From: Rhizobium sp. AQ_MP | GTDB taxonomy: Bacteria; Pseudomonadota; Alphaproteobacteria; Rhizobiales; Rhizobiaceae | Direction: 5' to 3' | Length of the DNA stretch: 64,000 nt | NCBI RefSeq assembly: GCF_014237835.1 | Contig: NZ_JACJVI010000002.1 | Span: forward strand, 310,001-374,000 | Part shown: piece by piece, positions 35,230 through 44,086 of the stretch | Layout of the letters: every line of letters begins with the position of its first letter | How positions within the stretch are numbered: position 1 is the stretch's first letter | The notes under the pieces: model-generated | What the model was told of the DNA's origin: nothing | Database searches by the model: none | The model's input: the letters and a program-made list of their open reading frames with translations, nothing else | Made by a program: the position numbers and the translations under genes

Positions 35230-36798
35230 GTGAAGGTGCCCAAGATCCACCTTTCACGAAAGCTCATGCTGATTGCAGGCGGGGTTCTCGTCGCCCTCGG
35301 CGGCACGGGTGCCGCTGCCGTCTATATCGGCGCCGACAAGCTGCTCGGACCGTCCTATGCCGAGCTCAACGGGCTCGAATGCACCGAAGTGAAGACGGTC
35401 GAGATCCAGAAGAAGGATCGCTTCTGGGTGCGCAAGTTCATCACCACCAATGAACCCGGCGACGGTCTTGCACGTGTCAAGACGGCGCTGCGAGTGGCGA
35501 AAACCCTGCATGAAACGAAGAAGGCCGACCTCGTGCAGGTCGTGGTGCTCGACGCGAACGGCCCGAAGGACCGGTCGGGCATGCGCGGTCGTGCCGTTGG
35601 AGCCGATGTCATCTATGTGCCCGATCCGAGCCATGTGCCAGAAGATGTCAGCGCACGGGTGCTGACCGCCCGCTACATCGACGGATCGGCCGCTGCAAAT
35701 GGTGAGTTTTTTGGCGAGCGCGTGGACATGCTGGAAGACGATATCCAGGCGCTCGTTGCCAAGTTGAATGATCAGACCGACTGCGTGAAGCCCGAGGTCG
35801 TGGTGCCGGAAGGCGAGGGACATGGCGGGAAAGCTGCCGAAGGGCATGGCGAGGCACCCGCGCACGGGGCCGACGGCGGCCACGGCGAAAAGCCTGCAGA
35901 CGGACATGGCAAGGCGGATGCGCATGGCGAGGCCCAGGGCGGGCATGGCGAAGCACCGGCGGACGGCCATGGCGACGCTCCAGCCGGCGAGCATGGCGGA
36001 GAAACACCCGTTGCCGAACACGGCGCGGAAGAGAGCAAGGGCTGGATGGCCTCGCTGATGGGCATGGTGGGTCTTGGCGGGCACGAGGCACCGGCTGATG
36101 GCCACGCTGCTCCGGCGGACGGCCATGCCGCGCCTGCCGATGGTCACGGTGCAGTAGCGGAGGGCCACGAGGCACCGGCAGATGATCATGCGGAACCCGC
36201 AGCCGTTGCGCATGGCGATGCTGGCCACGAGGCTTCCACAGATCACGCGGCCGGCGATCCTGCTACACATGGCGAGGCGCCTGCAGCCGAGGATGCGGCG
36301 CATGCTGCACCGGTCGCCCATGATGCCGAACCGGCTCCCCACGCGAACGAGAAACAGGTCGTCGTCAAGGACACTGCCCATGCGGGCGCGACAGATGGCC
36401 ACGAAGCATCCGGCGACCAGGCAGTCGGCCATGAGGCCGCAGCAGCCGAGGCGCCAACTGACGCAGCGCCGCCGGAGGACGAGGGCTGGTTCTCCTCGCT
36501 GAAGTCCATGGTTGGGCTTGGCGGCTCTGAGGAAGAGGCGCCCGTCGATCAGGCTTCGGCCGGCGCGAAGCCGGAAGGCGGTTCCGAGGGCACGGCAAGC
36601 GCCGATCATGGTGCCGCATGGCTCGAGAAGATGCGCGCTCAGCCGATCAAGCCCGATACGAACAGCGCCGCGACGCCAGCTGCCAAACCGGAAGAGCATG
36701 GGGCAGCTACCGATGCCCATAGCCCGGCGGAGGACGAGGCGCTTCTGCCGCTGAAGTCTAAGGCCAAGGGCGACGAGCACGCCAAGGCCGATCACTGA
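35230..36798 (+). CDS. Membrane-anchored His/Ala/Glu-rich protein, possible metal binder
   Basis: From GTG 35230 (GGAG eight bases before) the product is 522 residues. Residues 9-35 form a single signal-anchor helix (LMLIAGGVLVALGGTGAAAV). Residues 40-185 form a compact domain without His repeats, with two Cys (LECTEV and QTDCVK). The remaining ~335 residues are low-complexity, rich in H, G, A, E, D and P, with about 30 His mostly in GHGEAPADGH-like runs. The tail is interrupted by two copies of a GW-x-x-SL-x-x-MVGLGG motif. It faces away from sitABCD across a 211-base gap with Mur-like boxes, which suggests a role in periplasmic metal buffering. The folded domain is not one I can name. Confidence 0.75.
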   Translation: MKVPKIHLSRKLMLIAGGVLVALGGTGAAAVYIGADKLLGPSYAELNGLECTEVKTVEIQKKDRFWVRKFITTNEPGDGLARVKTALRVAKTLHETKKADLVQVVVLDANGPKDRSGMRGRAVGADVIYVPDPSHVPEDVSARVLTARYIDGSAAANGEFFGERVDMLEDDIQALVAKLNDQTDCVKPEVVVPEGEGHGGKAAEGHGEAPAHGADGGHGEKPADGHGKADAHGEAQGGHGEAPADGHGDAPAGEHGGETPVAEHGAEESKGWMASLMGMVGLGGHEAPADGHAAPADGHAAPADGHGAVAEGHEAPADDHAEPAAVAHGDAGHEASTDHAAGDPATHGEAPAAEDAAHAAPVAHDAEPAPHANEKQVVVKDTAHAGATDGHEASGDQAVGHEAAAAEAPTDAAPPEDEGWFSSLKSMVGLGGSEEEAPVDQASAGAKPEGGSEGTASADHGAAWLEKMRAQPIKPDTNSAATPAAKPEEHGAATDAHSPAEDEALLPLKSKAKGDEHAKADH

Positions 36799-36914
36799 CA
36801 GGCAAGGCTTCTGGCCTCGATGACCGGAATGGGTTTGCCGGTCAAAAGATCCCTGAAACGAGAAAGCCCCAGCCTTGCGGCCGAGGCTTGTCGATTTGAA
36901 GGAAGAATTCTTCC
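36799..36914. other. Convergent gap between the His-rich gene and lysS
   Basis: Read on the minus strand, AAGCCTCGGCCGCAAGGCTGG followed by GGCTTTCT offers overlapping hairpins just after the lysS stop, a plausible weak terminator for lysS or for both convergent genes. No gene is seen. Confidence 0.35.
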
Positions 36915-38411
36915 TCAGTCGGCCTTGTTGCGGCGCGCCGGGAAGAGGATGACGTCGCGGATCGACGGGGCGTTGGTGAGCAACATGATCAGGCGGTCGA
37001 CGCCGATGCCGAGGCCGCCGGCGGGCGGCATGCCCTGGTCGATCGCATCGAGGAATTCGTCGTCCAGCTGCTTGTCCTTTTCGCCGCGCGAATGGGCCTG
37101 TTCGAGCTGCTCGACCATGCGCTTGCGCTGCTCTTCGGGGTCGTTCAGTTCGGAGAAAGCGTTGCCGACTTCCCAAGCGTTGCAATAGGTCTCGAAACGC
37201 TCGACAAGGCGCGGCTCGCCTGGCACTTCCTTGGCAAAGGGCGAGATGTCCTTGGGGAAATGCGTGACGTGGCTTGGCTGGATCAGCGTGCCCTCGACCT
37301 TCTCTTCGAAGATGAAGGCCAGGCATTCGCCCCAGGTCCAGTCCTTCTCGACGGCAAAGCCGGCGGCCTTGGCGGCGGTGCGGGCTTCCTCGTCTGTCTT
37401 CATCGCCAGGAAGTCGATGCCGGTCGCTTCCTTGACGGCCTCGGGCATCGGTACGCGCTTGAACGGACCCTTGAAGGACAGCGTCTTGTCGCCATAGACG
37501 ACGTCGGTCGAGCCGTGGATGGCGACCGCGAGGCTTTCGAACAGGCGCTCGACGAGGCCCATGACGTCCTCGTAGTCGGCATAGGCCCAGTAGCATTCCA
37601 TCATGGTGAATTCGGGATTGTGGCGGGTCGACACACCTTCGTTGCGGAAGTTGCGGTTGACTTCGAACACCTTGTCGGCAAGGCCCGACACCAGGGTACG
37701 CTTGAGGAACAGTTCCGGCGCGATGCGCAGATACATGTCCATCTTCAGCGTGTTGTGGAAGGTCTTGAACGGATCGGCGGTGGCGCCGCCATAGACGGTC
37801 TGCAGCATCGGCGTCTCGACTTCGAGGAAACCTTCGCCTTCCATGAAGCGGCGCAGACCGGAGATGATCTTCGAGCGCTGCAGGAAGCGGAGCTTGGAAT
37901 CCTCGTTGGTGAGGATGTCGAGATGGCGCTTGCGGTAGCGCAGCTCGATGTCGGCGAGACCGTGATACTTCTCCGGCATGGGCAGAAGCGTCTTGGTCAG
38001 CATGGTGATTTCATGGGCGTTGATGGTCAGCTCGCCGCGCTTGGTGCGGCGGACCTGGCCCTTGACGCCGATGATGTCGCCAAGGTCGATCATCGGCAGA
38101 AGCGCGCGGGCTTCTTCCGGCGTGGTGTCCTTGTGGGAGAAGATCTGGATCTTGCCCGAGGCGTCATGGATGTCCATGAACATGCCGGAATTGCGCGAGG
38201 AATAGACGCGGCCGGCAACGGTGACGATGTCTTCCGATTCCTGATCCGGCTCGAGACCCGCGTATTTCTCGGCGAATTCCGCATTGGTCAGCGTGCGGTG
38301 GAAATGCGCCGGATAGACGTCTCCGACCGTCTTGCGCAGCTGGTCGAGCTTCTGGCGGCGGACCTCGGTCGGGTCGGAGGAAAGGGCGGTTTCGGTCTTC
38401 TGTTCGGTCAT
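36915..38411 (-). CDS. lysS: Lysine--tRNA ligase (class II)
   Basis: The 498-residue synthetase has an N-terminal OB-fold anticodon-binding domain (TVAGRVYSSRNSGMFMDIHDAS, about 65-90) and the class II core: motif 2 FEVNRNFRNEGVSTRHNPEF (about 265) and motif 3 GGLGIGVDRLIMLLTN (about 470), with ETPMLQTVYGGATADPF before motif 2. It charges tRNA-Lys. It lies 169 bases downstream of gltX in the same direction, separated by a palindromic repeat. ATG 38411 matches the usual family start. Confidence 0.97.
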   Translation of the reverse strand: MTEQKTETALSSDPTEVRRQKLDQLRKTVGDVYPAHFHRTLTNAEFAEKYAGLEPDQESEDIVTVAGRVYSSRNSGMFMDIHDASGKIQIFSHKDTTPEEARALLPMIDLGDIIGVKGQVRRTKRGELTINAHEITMLTKTLLPMPEKYHGLADIELRYRKRHLDILTNEDSKLRFLQRSKIISGLRRFMEGEGFLEVETPMLQTVYGGATADPFKTFHNTLKMDMYLRIAPELFLKRTLVSGLADKVFEVNRNFRNEGVSTRHNPEFTMMECYWAYADYEDVMGLVERLFESLAVAIHGSTDVVYGDKTLSFKGPFKRVPMPEAVKEATGIDFLAMKTDEEARTAAKAAGFAVEKDWTWGECLAFIFEEKVEGTLIQPSHVTHFPKDISPFAKEVPGEPRLVERFETYCNAWEVGNAFSELNDPEEQRKRMVEQLEQAHSRGEKDKQLDDEFLDAIDQGMPPAGGLGIGVDRLIMLLTNAPSIRDVILFPARRNKAD

Positions 38412-38471
38412 CGTGTGTTTGCCTTTTGCGGCTGTGTTCGTTTCAGTTCGCCGGTGCGGCTGGCTCGGTCA

Positions 38472-38574
38472 ACCCTCCCCCTTGTGGGGAGGGTCGGAGC
38501 GAAGCGACGGGGAGGGGAGGCGTCTTGCTCGGGGCAAAACCCCTCCCCAACCCCTCCCCACAAGGGGGAGGGGC
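38472..38574. repeat. Palindromic intergenic repeat between gltX and lysS
   Basis: The element has two outer arms that are reverse complements, CCTCCCCCTTGTGGGGAGGG near 38474 and CCCTCCCCACAAGGGGGAGG near 38552, each itself a small hairpin, around a GC-rich core (GGAGCGAAGCGACGGGG). It belongs to the same loose family as 49796-49848 and 60236-60284. Confidence 0.7.
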
Positions 38575-38580
38575 TTTCCC

Positions 38581-40038
38581 TCAGTTCTGCGCACCCGCCA
38601 TCGCGGTCAGCACCTGGATCGCCACCTTCAACCGCTGGCGCACGACCGAGCGGCCGAGGAGCGCCATGCTGTCGAAGAGCGGCAGCGAACGCTGGCTGCC
38701 GGAGACTGCGACGAAGAGGGGTGGGGTGACGACGCGGAGCTTCTTGCCCATGCGGTCCGAAATCGCCCGAAGCTCTTCCTCGATGGTCGTGACATTCCAT
38801 TCGAGGATCTTTTCGAGATCCGCCTGGACGGTGGTGACGATTTCGAGCGTCTCGGCTGGGCTCGTCTTCAGGCCGCCGAAGGAGGCGGGCGAAAGACCAA
38901 CGTCGTTGGCGAGCAGGAAGCCCGCGAGCGGCGGCAGTTCGCCGAGCTTGGTCACACGGCTCTGGGCGAGCTTCAGGCCTTCGACCAGCCGGTCGTTTTC
39001 CTGGGCCCAGTCGAGCACCCGGGCGACGAAGTCTTCCGGCGTCAGCTTTTCGCGCAGCCAGCGGCCATTCAGCCAGTCGAGCTTCTGAATGTCGAAGATC
39101 GCGCCGGCCTTGGAGAGGTTGTCCGGATCGAACTTCTCGATCAGCTCTTCCATGGTCAGCAGTTCTTCGCCTTCGGCGATCTGGATAAAGAACAGGCCAA
39201 GGAAGTTCATCAGCGCTTCCGGCAGGTAACCGAGAGCCGAGTAGTAGGAGATCGAGGTCGGGTTCTTGCGCTTCGACAGCTTCGACTTGTCGTGATTGCG
39301 CATCAGCGACAGGTGCATGAAGACCGGTGGCTCAAGACCGAGATGACGGTAGATCAGGATGTGCTTCGGCACGGAGGCCAGCCACTCTTCGCCGCGGGCG
39401 ACGTGGGTGATCTTCATCAGGTGGTCGTCGACGACGTTTGCCATATGGTAGGTCGGCATGCCGTCAGCCTTGAGCAGCACCTGCATGTCGACGCTTTCCC
39501 ACGGGATCGAGACGTCACCATAGACGCCGTCATGGAAGTCGCAGGAGCCTTCGGTCGGCACCTTCAGACGCACGACATGCGGCTCGCCGGCTTCGACGCG
39601 GGCGGTCACTTCCTCGGCCTTCAGATGCAGGCAGAGACCATCATAACCCGGAGGCTTGCCGGCCGCGCGCTGGGCTTCGCGCATCTGCTCGAGCCGCTCG
39701 GGCGTGCAGAAACAGCGGAACGCACCGCCGTCGCGCAGCATCTGGTCGACGAAGGGACGGTAGATGTCCTTGCGCTCGGACTGGCGATAGGGGCCATAGG
39801 GGCCGCCGACATCGGGACCTTCCGACCAGGTGAGGCCGGTCCATTTCAGCGCGTCCAGCACCTTCTGCTCGAACTCGGCGGTCGACCGGGTCGCGTCCGT
39901 GTCCTCAATGCGCAGGATGAACTCGCCGCCGAACTTCTTGGCGAAGAGGTAGTTGAACAGCGCGATGTAAGCGGTCCCGACATGGGGCTCGCCGGTCGGG
40001 GAGGGTGCGATGCGGACGCGGACGCCTGATGTGGTCAT
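38581..40038 (-). CDS. gltX: Glutamate--tRNA ligase (class I)
   Basis: The 485-residue synthetase starts TTSGVRVRIAPSPTGEPHVG with the HIGH-type motif (HVGT) and contains LRIEDTDATRS (about 45), the Zn-loop-lacking middle, and the KMSKS-type KLSKRKNPTS (about 255), then the helical anticodon-binding domain. It charges tRNA-Glu, and in rhizobia one of two GltX paralogues may also be involved in tRNA-Gln charging; which paralogue this is cannot be settled by eye. ATG 40038 is chosen over an upstream in-frame codon because the preceding residues are not conserved-looking. Confidence 0.95.
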   Translation of the reverse strand: MTTSGVRVRIAPSPTGEPHVGTAYIALFNYLFAKKFGGEFILRIEDTDATRSTAEFEQKVLDALKWTGLTWSEGPDVGGPYGPYRQSERKDIYRPFVDQMLRDGGAFRCFCTPERLEQMREAQRAAGKPPGYDGLCLHLKAEEVTARVEAGEPHVVRLKVPTEGSCDFHDGVYGDVSIPWESVDMQVLLKADGMPTYHMANVVDDHLMKITHVARGEEWLASVPKHILIYRHLGLEPPVFMHLSLMRNHDKSKLSKRKNPTSISYYSALGYLPEALMNFLGLFFIQIAEGEELLTMEELIEKFDPDNLSKAGAIFDIQKLDWLNGRWLREKLTPEDFVARVLDWAQENDRLVEGLKLAQSRVTKLGELPPLAGFLLANDVGLSPASFGGLKTSPAETLEIVTTVQADLEKILEWNVTTIEEELRAISDRMGKKLRVVTPPLFVAVSGSQRSLPLFDSMALLGRSVVRQRLKVAIQVLTAMAGAQN

Positions 40039-40434
40039 GGAATTCAGCTCGTGGTGCGTGCGGGGGACCTGGCGCCCAAGCGCCGGATCTAAAAATTGTG
40101 AGACTGCCAAGGATGGCTGCGAAGGACAGAGAGGACCTGAAGGAGCCGCCTGTTCCACCGCGAGGCCTTAGGCCATATTCATGGCCGTGCGTCAAGAAAA
40201 ACCACGGAAACAGGCTCTTCGCAAAGCCCCTTGGCTTTCTCAAAAATTTTTCCCAAGTGGCGGAACTTGTCATTTGATGCTGCGTTCTAATGGCAGAGCG
40301 CAGGCCGTGCCAACCGGACGCGACGGGATATGGGGAACATGGAGGTTTTTCCGGTTTCTCTCCGTGGCCAACGAAATGGCAGGCGAGCCCCTTAACCGTC
40401 CGGCTTGTGCTCCCCCCAAGTCCCCGCCCCCAGG
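40039..40434. other. 396-base gap upstream of gltX, possible small RNA on the plus strand
   Basis: No protein gene is supported. The stretch 40240-40434 contains AT-rich blocks (CTCAAAAATTTTTCCCAAG at 40236-40254) and C-rich single-stranded-looking blocks (GTGCTCCCCCCAAG), and runs into the strong hairpin at 40435-40463, which on the plus strand is followed by TTCTTT. That is the outline of a small regulatory RNA ending at ~40468, but the hairpin is equally explained as the terminator of the convergent SLC13 gene. Confidence 0.3.
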
Positions 40435-40463
40435 AAAACCTGCGTCCCGCCGACGCAGGTTTT
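40435..40463 (-). terminator. Strong intrinsic terminator after the SLC13 gene (bidirectional)
   Basis: AAAACCTGCGTC (40435-40446) and GACGCAGGTTTT (40452-40463) form a perfect 12-base-pair stem with loop CCGCC. The A and T ends provide U-runs in both directions. It lies 23 bases past the SLC13 stop on the minus strand. Confidence 0.85.
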
Positions 40464-40486
40464 TCTTTGGGCGCTTTTCGCTTACT

Positions 40487-42256
40487 TCAGCTGACGGGCC
40501 AGACCATCAACAAGGCCGGCACCGAGACCAGCACAATGAGGAAAGAGAGGGGCAGCCCCAGTCTCGGATAGTCGGAGAACCTGTAGCCGCCGGGGCCCAT
40601 CACCAGCGTGTTGCACTGGTGGCCGATGGGCGTGAGGAAATCACATCCGGCACCAATCGCAACCGCCATCAGGAAGGCTTCCGGCTTATAGCCCAGGCCG
40701 GTGGCGAAGCTCGCGGCGATTGGCGCCATGACGAGCACGGTTGCGGCGTTGTTGAGGAAAGGTGTGACCGCCATCGCGGTCAAGAGGATGAGGGCCACCG
40801 CACCCCAAGCAGGCAGGCCGCCGGCGACTGCGTTCAGCCAGCCGGCGATCACGTCGCTGCCGCCCGACGTGCGCAAGGTATCTGCCACCGGGATCAGGGC
40901 TGCCAGCATCACCAGGATGGGCCCATCAACAGCACGGTAGACCTCGCTGACCGGGATGACGCCGAAGGCGACCATGGCAAGGGCCGCGGCGAAGAAGGCG
41001 ATGGCGACCGGTGCAAGGCCGAGCGCGGTCGCGCCCATGGCAATGACGAGGATCGCAAGCGGAATAAAGATGTTGCGGCTGGTTCCCAAAAGAATTTCCC
41101 GCTCGGCCAGTGGCAGGCAGCCGAGTTCGGTCAGGATGGAGGGCATCTGCTGGCGCAGGCCCTGGAGCACGACGACGTCACCAGAGCGCAGGGTCAGTTG
41201 GCCGAGGCGTTCGCGGATCCGCTTCCCCTGGCGGCTGACCGCGAGCAAATTGACGCCATAGGTGTGGACCAAGGAGAGTTCGCTGGTGGTCTGGCCGATC
41301 AGCGGCGACCCGCGGCCGATCACGGCCTCGACGGAGGAGATATCGCCACGCCGCTTCCGATCGCCCTCTGTATTTCCAGAAAGGCTCAGATTGCCCTGGG
41401 AGACGATGCGATCAAGCGCTTCCGATGGACCCTCGAGGAGAAGCGTATCTTCTTCATGGAGCAAGACGTCCGGAAAGGGCGAGAGGCGCGTGTGGCCGCG
41501 CAGGATGGCCGTGGCGGTCACCTCGCCGTGGGAAGTCTGGAGCAGGTGGTGCAGCGTCTTGCCGACATAGGGTGACTGCCGGGTGATCATTGCTTCCGTG
41601 GCAAAGCTTGAGCTTTCCAACGCCTCCTGCAGCGAGGGGTTCTGGTTCTCGCGGCGCGGGACGAGCCAGTAGAAAAAAATGAGGAAGATGATCCCGGCGC
41701 AGGCCAGTGTCGCGCCGACCGGCGTGAAGTCGAACATGGTGAAAGGCTGGCCGGTCAGCTCCTCGCGCAGCCGCGAGACCGCTATGTTCGGAGAGGTGCC
41801 GATCTGGGTCATCAGTCCGCCGAGCAAAGCCGAAAATGCCATCGGCATGAGGAAGACCGAAGGCGGAACGTTGGAGCGGCGGGCGAACTGAAAGGCGACC
41901 GGCATCATGATCGCCAGCGCGCCGATATTCTTGATGAAGGCGGACAGCACCGTCACCGTCACCAGGAGCAGCAGCATCTGGCCGTGCAGGGAACTCAGGG
42001 CTGGAAAGAAGCGCTTGATCGCAAGATCCACTACGCCAGAGCGCGCCACACCGGCGCTGACAACAAGGGCACTGCCGACGATGATGACGAGATCGTCGGA
42101 GAAGCCGGAGAAGGCTTCCCCCACCGGAACCAGGCCGACCGCGACGGCCGCAACCAGCGCGCTGCACGCAATCACGTCATAACGGAACTTCTCCCAGAGG
42201 AAGGCCGCCATCATGATGGCGATGATGCCGAAGGCGAGGATCTGCTCTTGGGTCAT
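40487..42256 (-). CDS. SLC13-family permease with two RCK-C/TrkA-C domains
   Basis: The 589-residue protein has a first membrane half (about 5-190), a cytoplasmic insert of ~200 residues holding two TrkA-C-type domains (TRQSPYVGKTLHHLLQTSHG ... LLLEGPSEALDRI and SPLIGQTTSELSLVHTYGVN ... VVLQGLRQQM), then a second membrane half (about 400-589). SVSEVYRAVDGPILVMLAAL and FLTPIGHQCNTLVMGPGGY are typical of this SLC13/YbhI-like branch, annotated as anion or sulfate permeases. The substrate is not determinable. ATG 42256 starts at MTQEQILAFGIIAI; upstream in-frame residues are not hydrophobic. Confidence 0.88.
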   Translation of the reverse strand: MTQEQILAFGIIAIMMAAFLWEKFRYDVIACSALVAAVAVGLVPVGEAFSGFSDDLVIIVGSALVVSAGVARSGVVDLAIKRFFPALSSLHGQMLLLLVTVTVLSAFIKNIGALAIMMPVAFQFARRSNVPPSVFLMPMAFSALLGGLMTQIGTSPNIAVSRLREELTGQPFTMFDFTPVGATLACAGIIFLIFFYWLVPRRENQNPSLQEALESSSFATEAMITRQSPYVGKTLHHLLQTSHGEVTATAILRGHTRLSPFPDVLLHEEDTLLLEGPSEALDRIVSQGNLSLSGNTEGDRKRRGDISSVEAVIGRGSPLIGQTTSELSLVHTYGVNLLAVSRQGKRIRERLGQLTLRSGDVVVLQGLRQQMPSILTELGCLPLAEREILLGTSRNIFIPLAILVIAMGATALGLAPVAIAFFAAALAMVAFGVIPVSEVYRAVDGPILVMLAALIPVADTLRTSGGSDVIAGWLNAVAGGLPAWGAVALILLTAMAVTPFLNNAATVLVMAPIAASFATGLGYKPEAFLMAVAIGAGCDFLTPIGHQCNTLVMGPGGYRFSDYPRLGLPLSFLIVLVSVPALLMVWPVS

Positions 42257-42409
42257 GGGGCTCCGGCATGCTGCTGGCTGATGGGGAAGGCGTAGGAGCT
42301 TGCTGGAAGTCTGGCAAGGGCCGATCGGTTCCAAGCCTCTCTGATCGACATGAAAAAGGGCCCGTCTCATCGACGGGCCCTGTGCTTCAAGCGGATTCGG
42401 CGCCTGGTT

Positions 42410-43168
42410 TCAGTGTGTTGCGGTCTTGAGCTTTCGATCCCGCTCGCGCTTGCGCCGCGCGAACATGTTGAGCACCTCGACCAGAGCCGAGAAAGCCATG
42501 GCCGCGTAGATGTAGCCCTTGGGCACATGGAAACCCATGCCTTCGGCAATCAACGTGGTGCCGATCATCAGCAGGAAGGCGAGCGCCAGCATGACGATCG
42601 TCGGGTTCTTCTCGATGAAGTTGGCCAGCGGGGTGGCGGCGAGCAGCATGACGGTCACGGCAACCAGCACGGCGACGACCATGATCGGCACATGCGGTGT
42701 CATGCCGACAGCGGTGATGATGCTGTCGATCGAGAAGACAAGGTCGAGCAGCAGGATCTGCCCGATGGCGCTGGCGAAAGTGGTCGTGGCTGAGGAAGCG
42801 ATAAAATCCTCCTTCTGGTCCACCGGATCGACATTGTGATGGATTTCCTTGGTGGCCTTCCAGACGAGGAAGAGACCACCGGCCAGCAGGATCATGTCCT
42901 TCCACGAGAAGCCATGGCCAAAGAGTTCGAAGACCGGCGTGGTCAGCTGCACGATCCAGGCAACTGTCCCGAGCAGAGCGAGGCGCATGACGAGCGCAAG
43001 ACCGATACCGATCTTTCGTGCACGCTCCCGCATTTCGGCGGGCAGCTTGTTGGTCAGGATCGAGATGAAAATGAGATTGTCGATGCCGAGAACGACTTCC
43101 ATGACGACCAAGGTCACCAAGGCAATCCAGGCGGCGGGGTCCTGGAGAAGAACGAGAATATCCTGCAT
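42410..43168 (-). CDS. TerC-family integral membrane protein
   Basis: The 252-residue protein has seven hydrophobic segments and the TerC hallmarks [20 protein letters not shown] (about 25-44) and [17 protein letters not shown] (about 138-154), each with the intramembrane acidic residues. TerC proteins are linked to tellurite resistance and, in recent work on homologues, to manganese export; this copy is not in a ter cluster, and its closest metal genes are sitABCD 8 kb away. The tail is basic ([12 protein letters not shown]). ATG 43168 opens the first helix. Confidence 0.88.
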   Translation of the reverse strand: MQDILVLLQDPAAWIALVTLVVMEVVLGIDNLIFISILTNKLPAEMRERARKIGIGLALVMRLALLGTVAWIVQLTTPVFELFGHGFSWKDMILLAGGLFLVWKATKEIHHNVDPVDQKEDFIASSATTTFASAIGQILLLDLVFSIDSIITAVGMTPHVPIMVVAVLVAVTVMLLAATPLANFIEKNPTIVMLALAFLLMIGTTLIAEGMGFHVPKGYIYAAMAFSALVEVLNMFARRKRERDRKLKTATH

Positions 43169-43251
43169 GTATGGCTTCCGTGGATGGGAGGAGACACGCA
43201 GGAGATGGGACAAATTGGCGCAGTTGGCAAGGGGCGGCGTCAGCCGCCCCG

Positions 43252-43941
43252 TCAGACCGTCTCGGTCTTCGGGCCGTAGGCGCAGAAGAAGACCTTCATG
43301 CCGCCGCCAATCACCCGCTCAAGCTCTGCCTCTTGCGGCCGCTTGGGCATCTCGTTGAAGAGGCGCCCCTTGAAAAAGCTCCCAACCGTCAGTTCGATGA
43401 ACTGGGTTGCGGCAAGACTGGTGTCGTCTATGTCAAGGCGGCCGCCTGCAACCTGTTGATCCAGATAATCTTTCAACACGGTGCGCGCATTGCTCGGGGA
43501 GCCTGCGAAGAAGCGCTGACAGAGTGACGGCATGCGATCGACGACGCCGAGCAGAATGCGCATGGCTGGGATCATCTCGGAATTGAAGATCTGATCAACA
43601 AAGGCGCCAGCGAAGAGCCGCAGGCCTTCCTCGGGCTCCGGGTGCTGGGCAAGAAGCTCACGCATGCTTTCCGTAAACAGGCCCTTGGCGCGCTCGATCA
43701 GCGCGGCAAAAAGATCTTCCTTGCTCTGGAAGTAAACGTAGATCGTGCCCTTGGAGACGCCGGCCTCGCGTGTCACATCATTCATGCTGGCCGCGTCGTA
43801 GCCCATCTTCATGAAGACCCGATGGGCACCGTCGAGAATCTGACCCCTTTTGACCGGGTCCGCGCCCGCTGCAAAGCGGCCGACACCGGCAACGGGGTAG
43901 GACGGGGGCGGCATCACGGGTTCCTGCGATTGCTTCGACAT
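43252..43941 (-). CDS. TetR family repressor of the adjacent efflux genes
   Basis: The 229-residue protein has ~30 disordered leading residues ([19 protein letters not shown]) and then the TetR helix-turn-helix ([40 protein letters not shown], residues 34-75) and an AefR-type C-terminal domain. It is divergent from the HlyD/DHA2 pair (145 bases between starts), a classic repressor-pump arrangement. A palindrome at 44037-44050 in the gap is the likely operator. Confidence 0.9.
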   Translation of the reverse strand: MSKQSQEPVMPPPSYPVAGVGRFAAGADPVKRGQILDGAHRVFMKMGYDAASMNDVTREAGVSKGTIYVYFQSKEDLFAALIERAKGLFTESMRELLAQHPEPEEGLRLFAGAFVDQIFNSEMIPAMRILLGVVDRMPSLCQRFFAGSPSNARTVLKDYLDQQVAGGRLDIDDTSLAATQFIELTVGSFFKGRLFNEMPKRPQEAELERVIGGGMKVFFCAYGPKTETV

Positions 43942-44036
43942 ATCCTGACCGAAAAAAATTAACTCACTTGAGCGGCTTCGCCTCCGAAGCCCTGTTCTGC
44001 CTATTGATATGGGGGATGAAAGCCTCTATGTCAATC

Positions 44037-44050
44037 GAACCGAACGGTTC
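44037..44050. promoter_or_regulatory. Likely TetR operator upstream of the efflux genes
   Basis: GAACCG-AA-CGGTTC is a perfect 6+6 palindrome, extended on one side by a second TTCG half (AGTTCG at 44051-44056). It lies 37 bases before the HlyD start and about 95 before the divergent TetR start, so occupancy would block the pump promoter. Confidence 0.6.
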
Positions 44051-44086
44051 AGTTCGAGCAATTTCAACCCTTCCCCGGTCCGTACC

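Noticed and set aside
35254..37596. A 780-codon open frame on the minus strand across the His-rich gene and the end of lysS
   Set aside because: It is antisense to two well-supported genes, has shadow composition (R, H, P, C rich) with no family motif, and arises from high GC and the repetitive codons of the His-rich tail.
42410..43168. Calling the TerC-like gene a tellurite resistance determinant
   Set aside because: It is not in a ter cluster and the family has broader roles, so only the family name is used.
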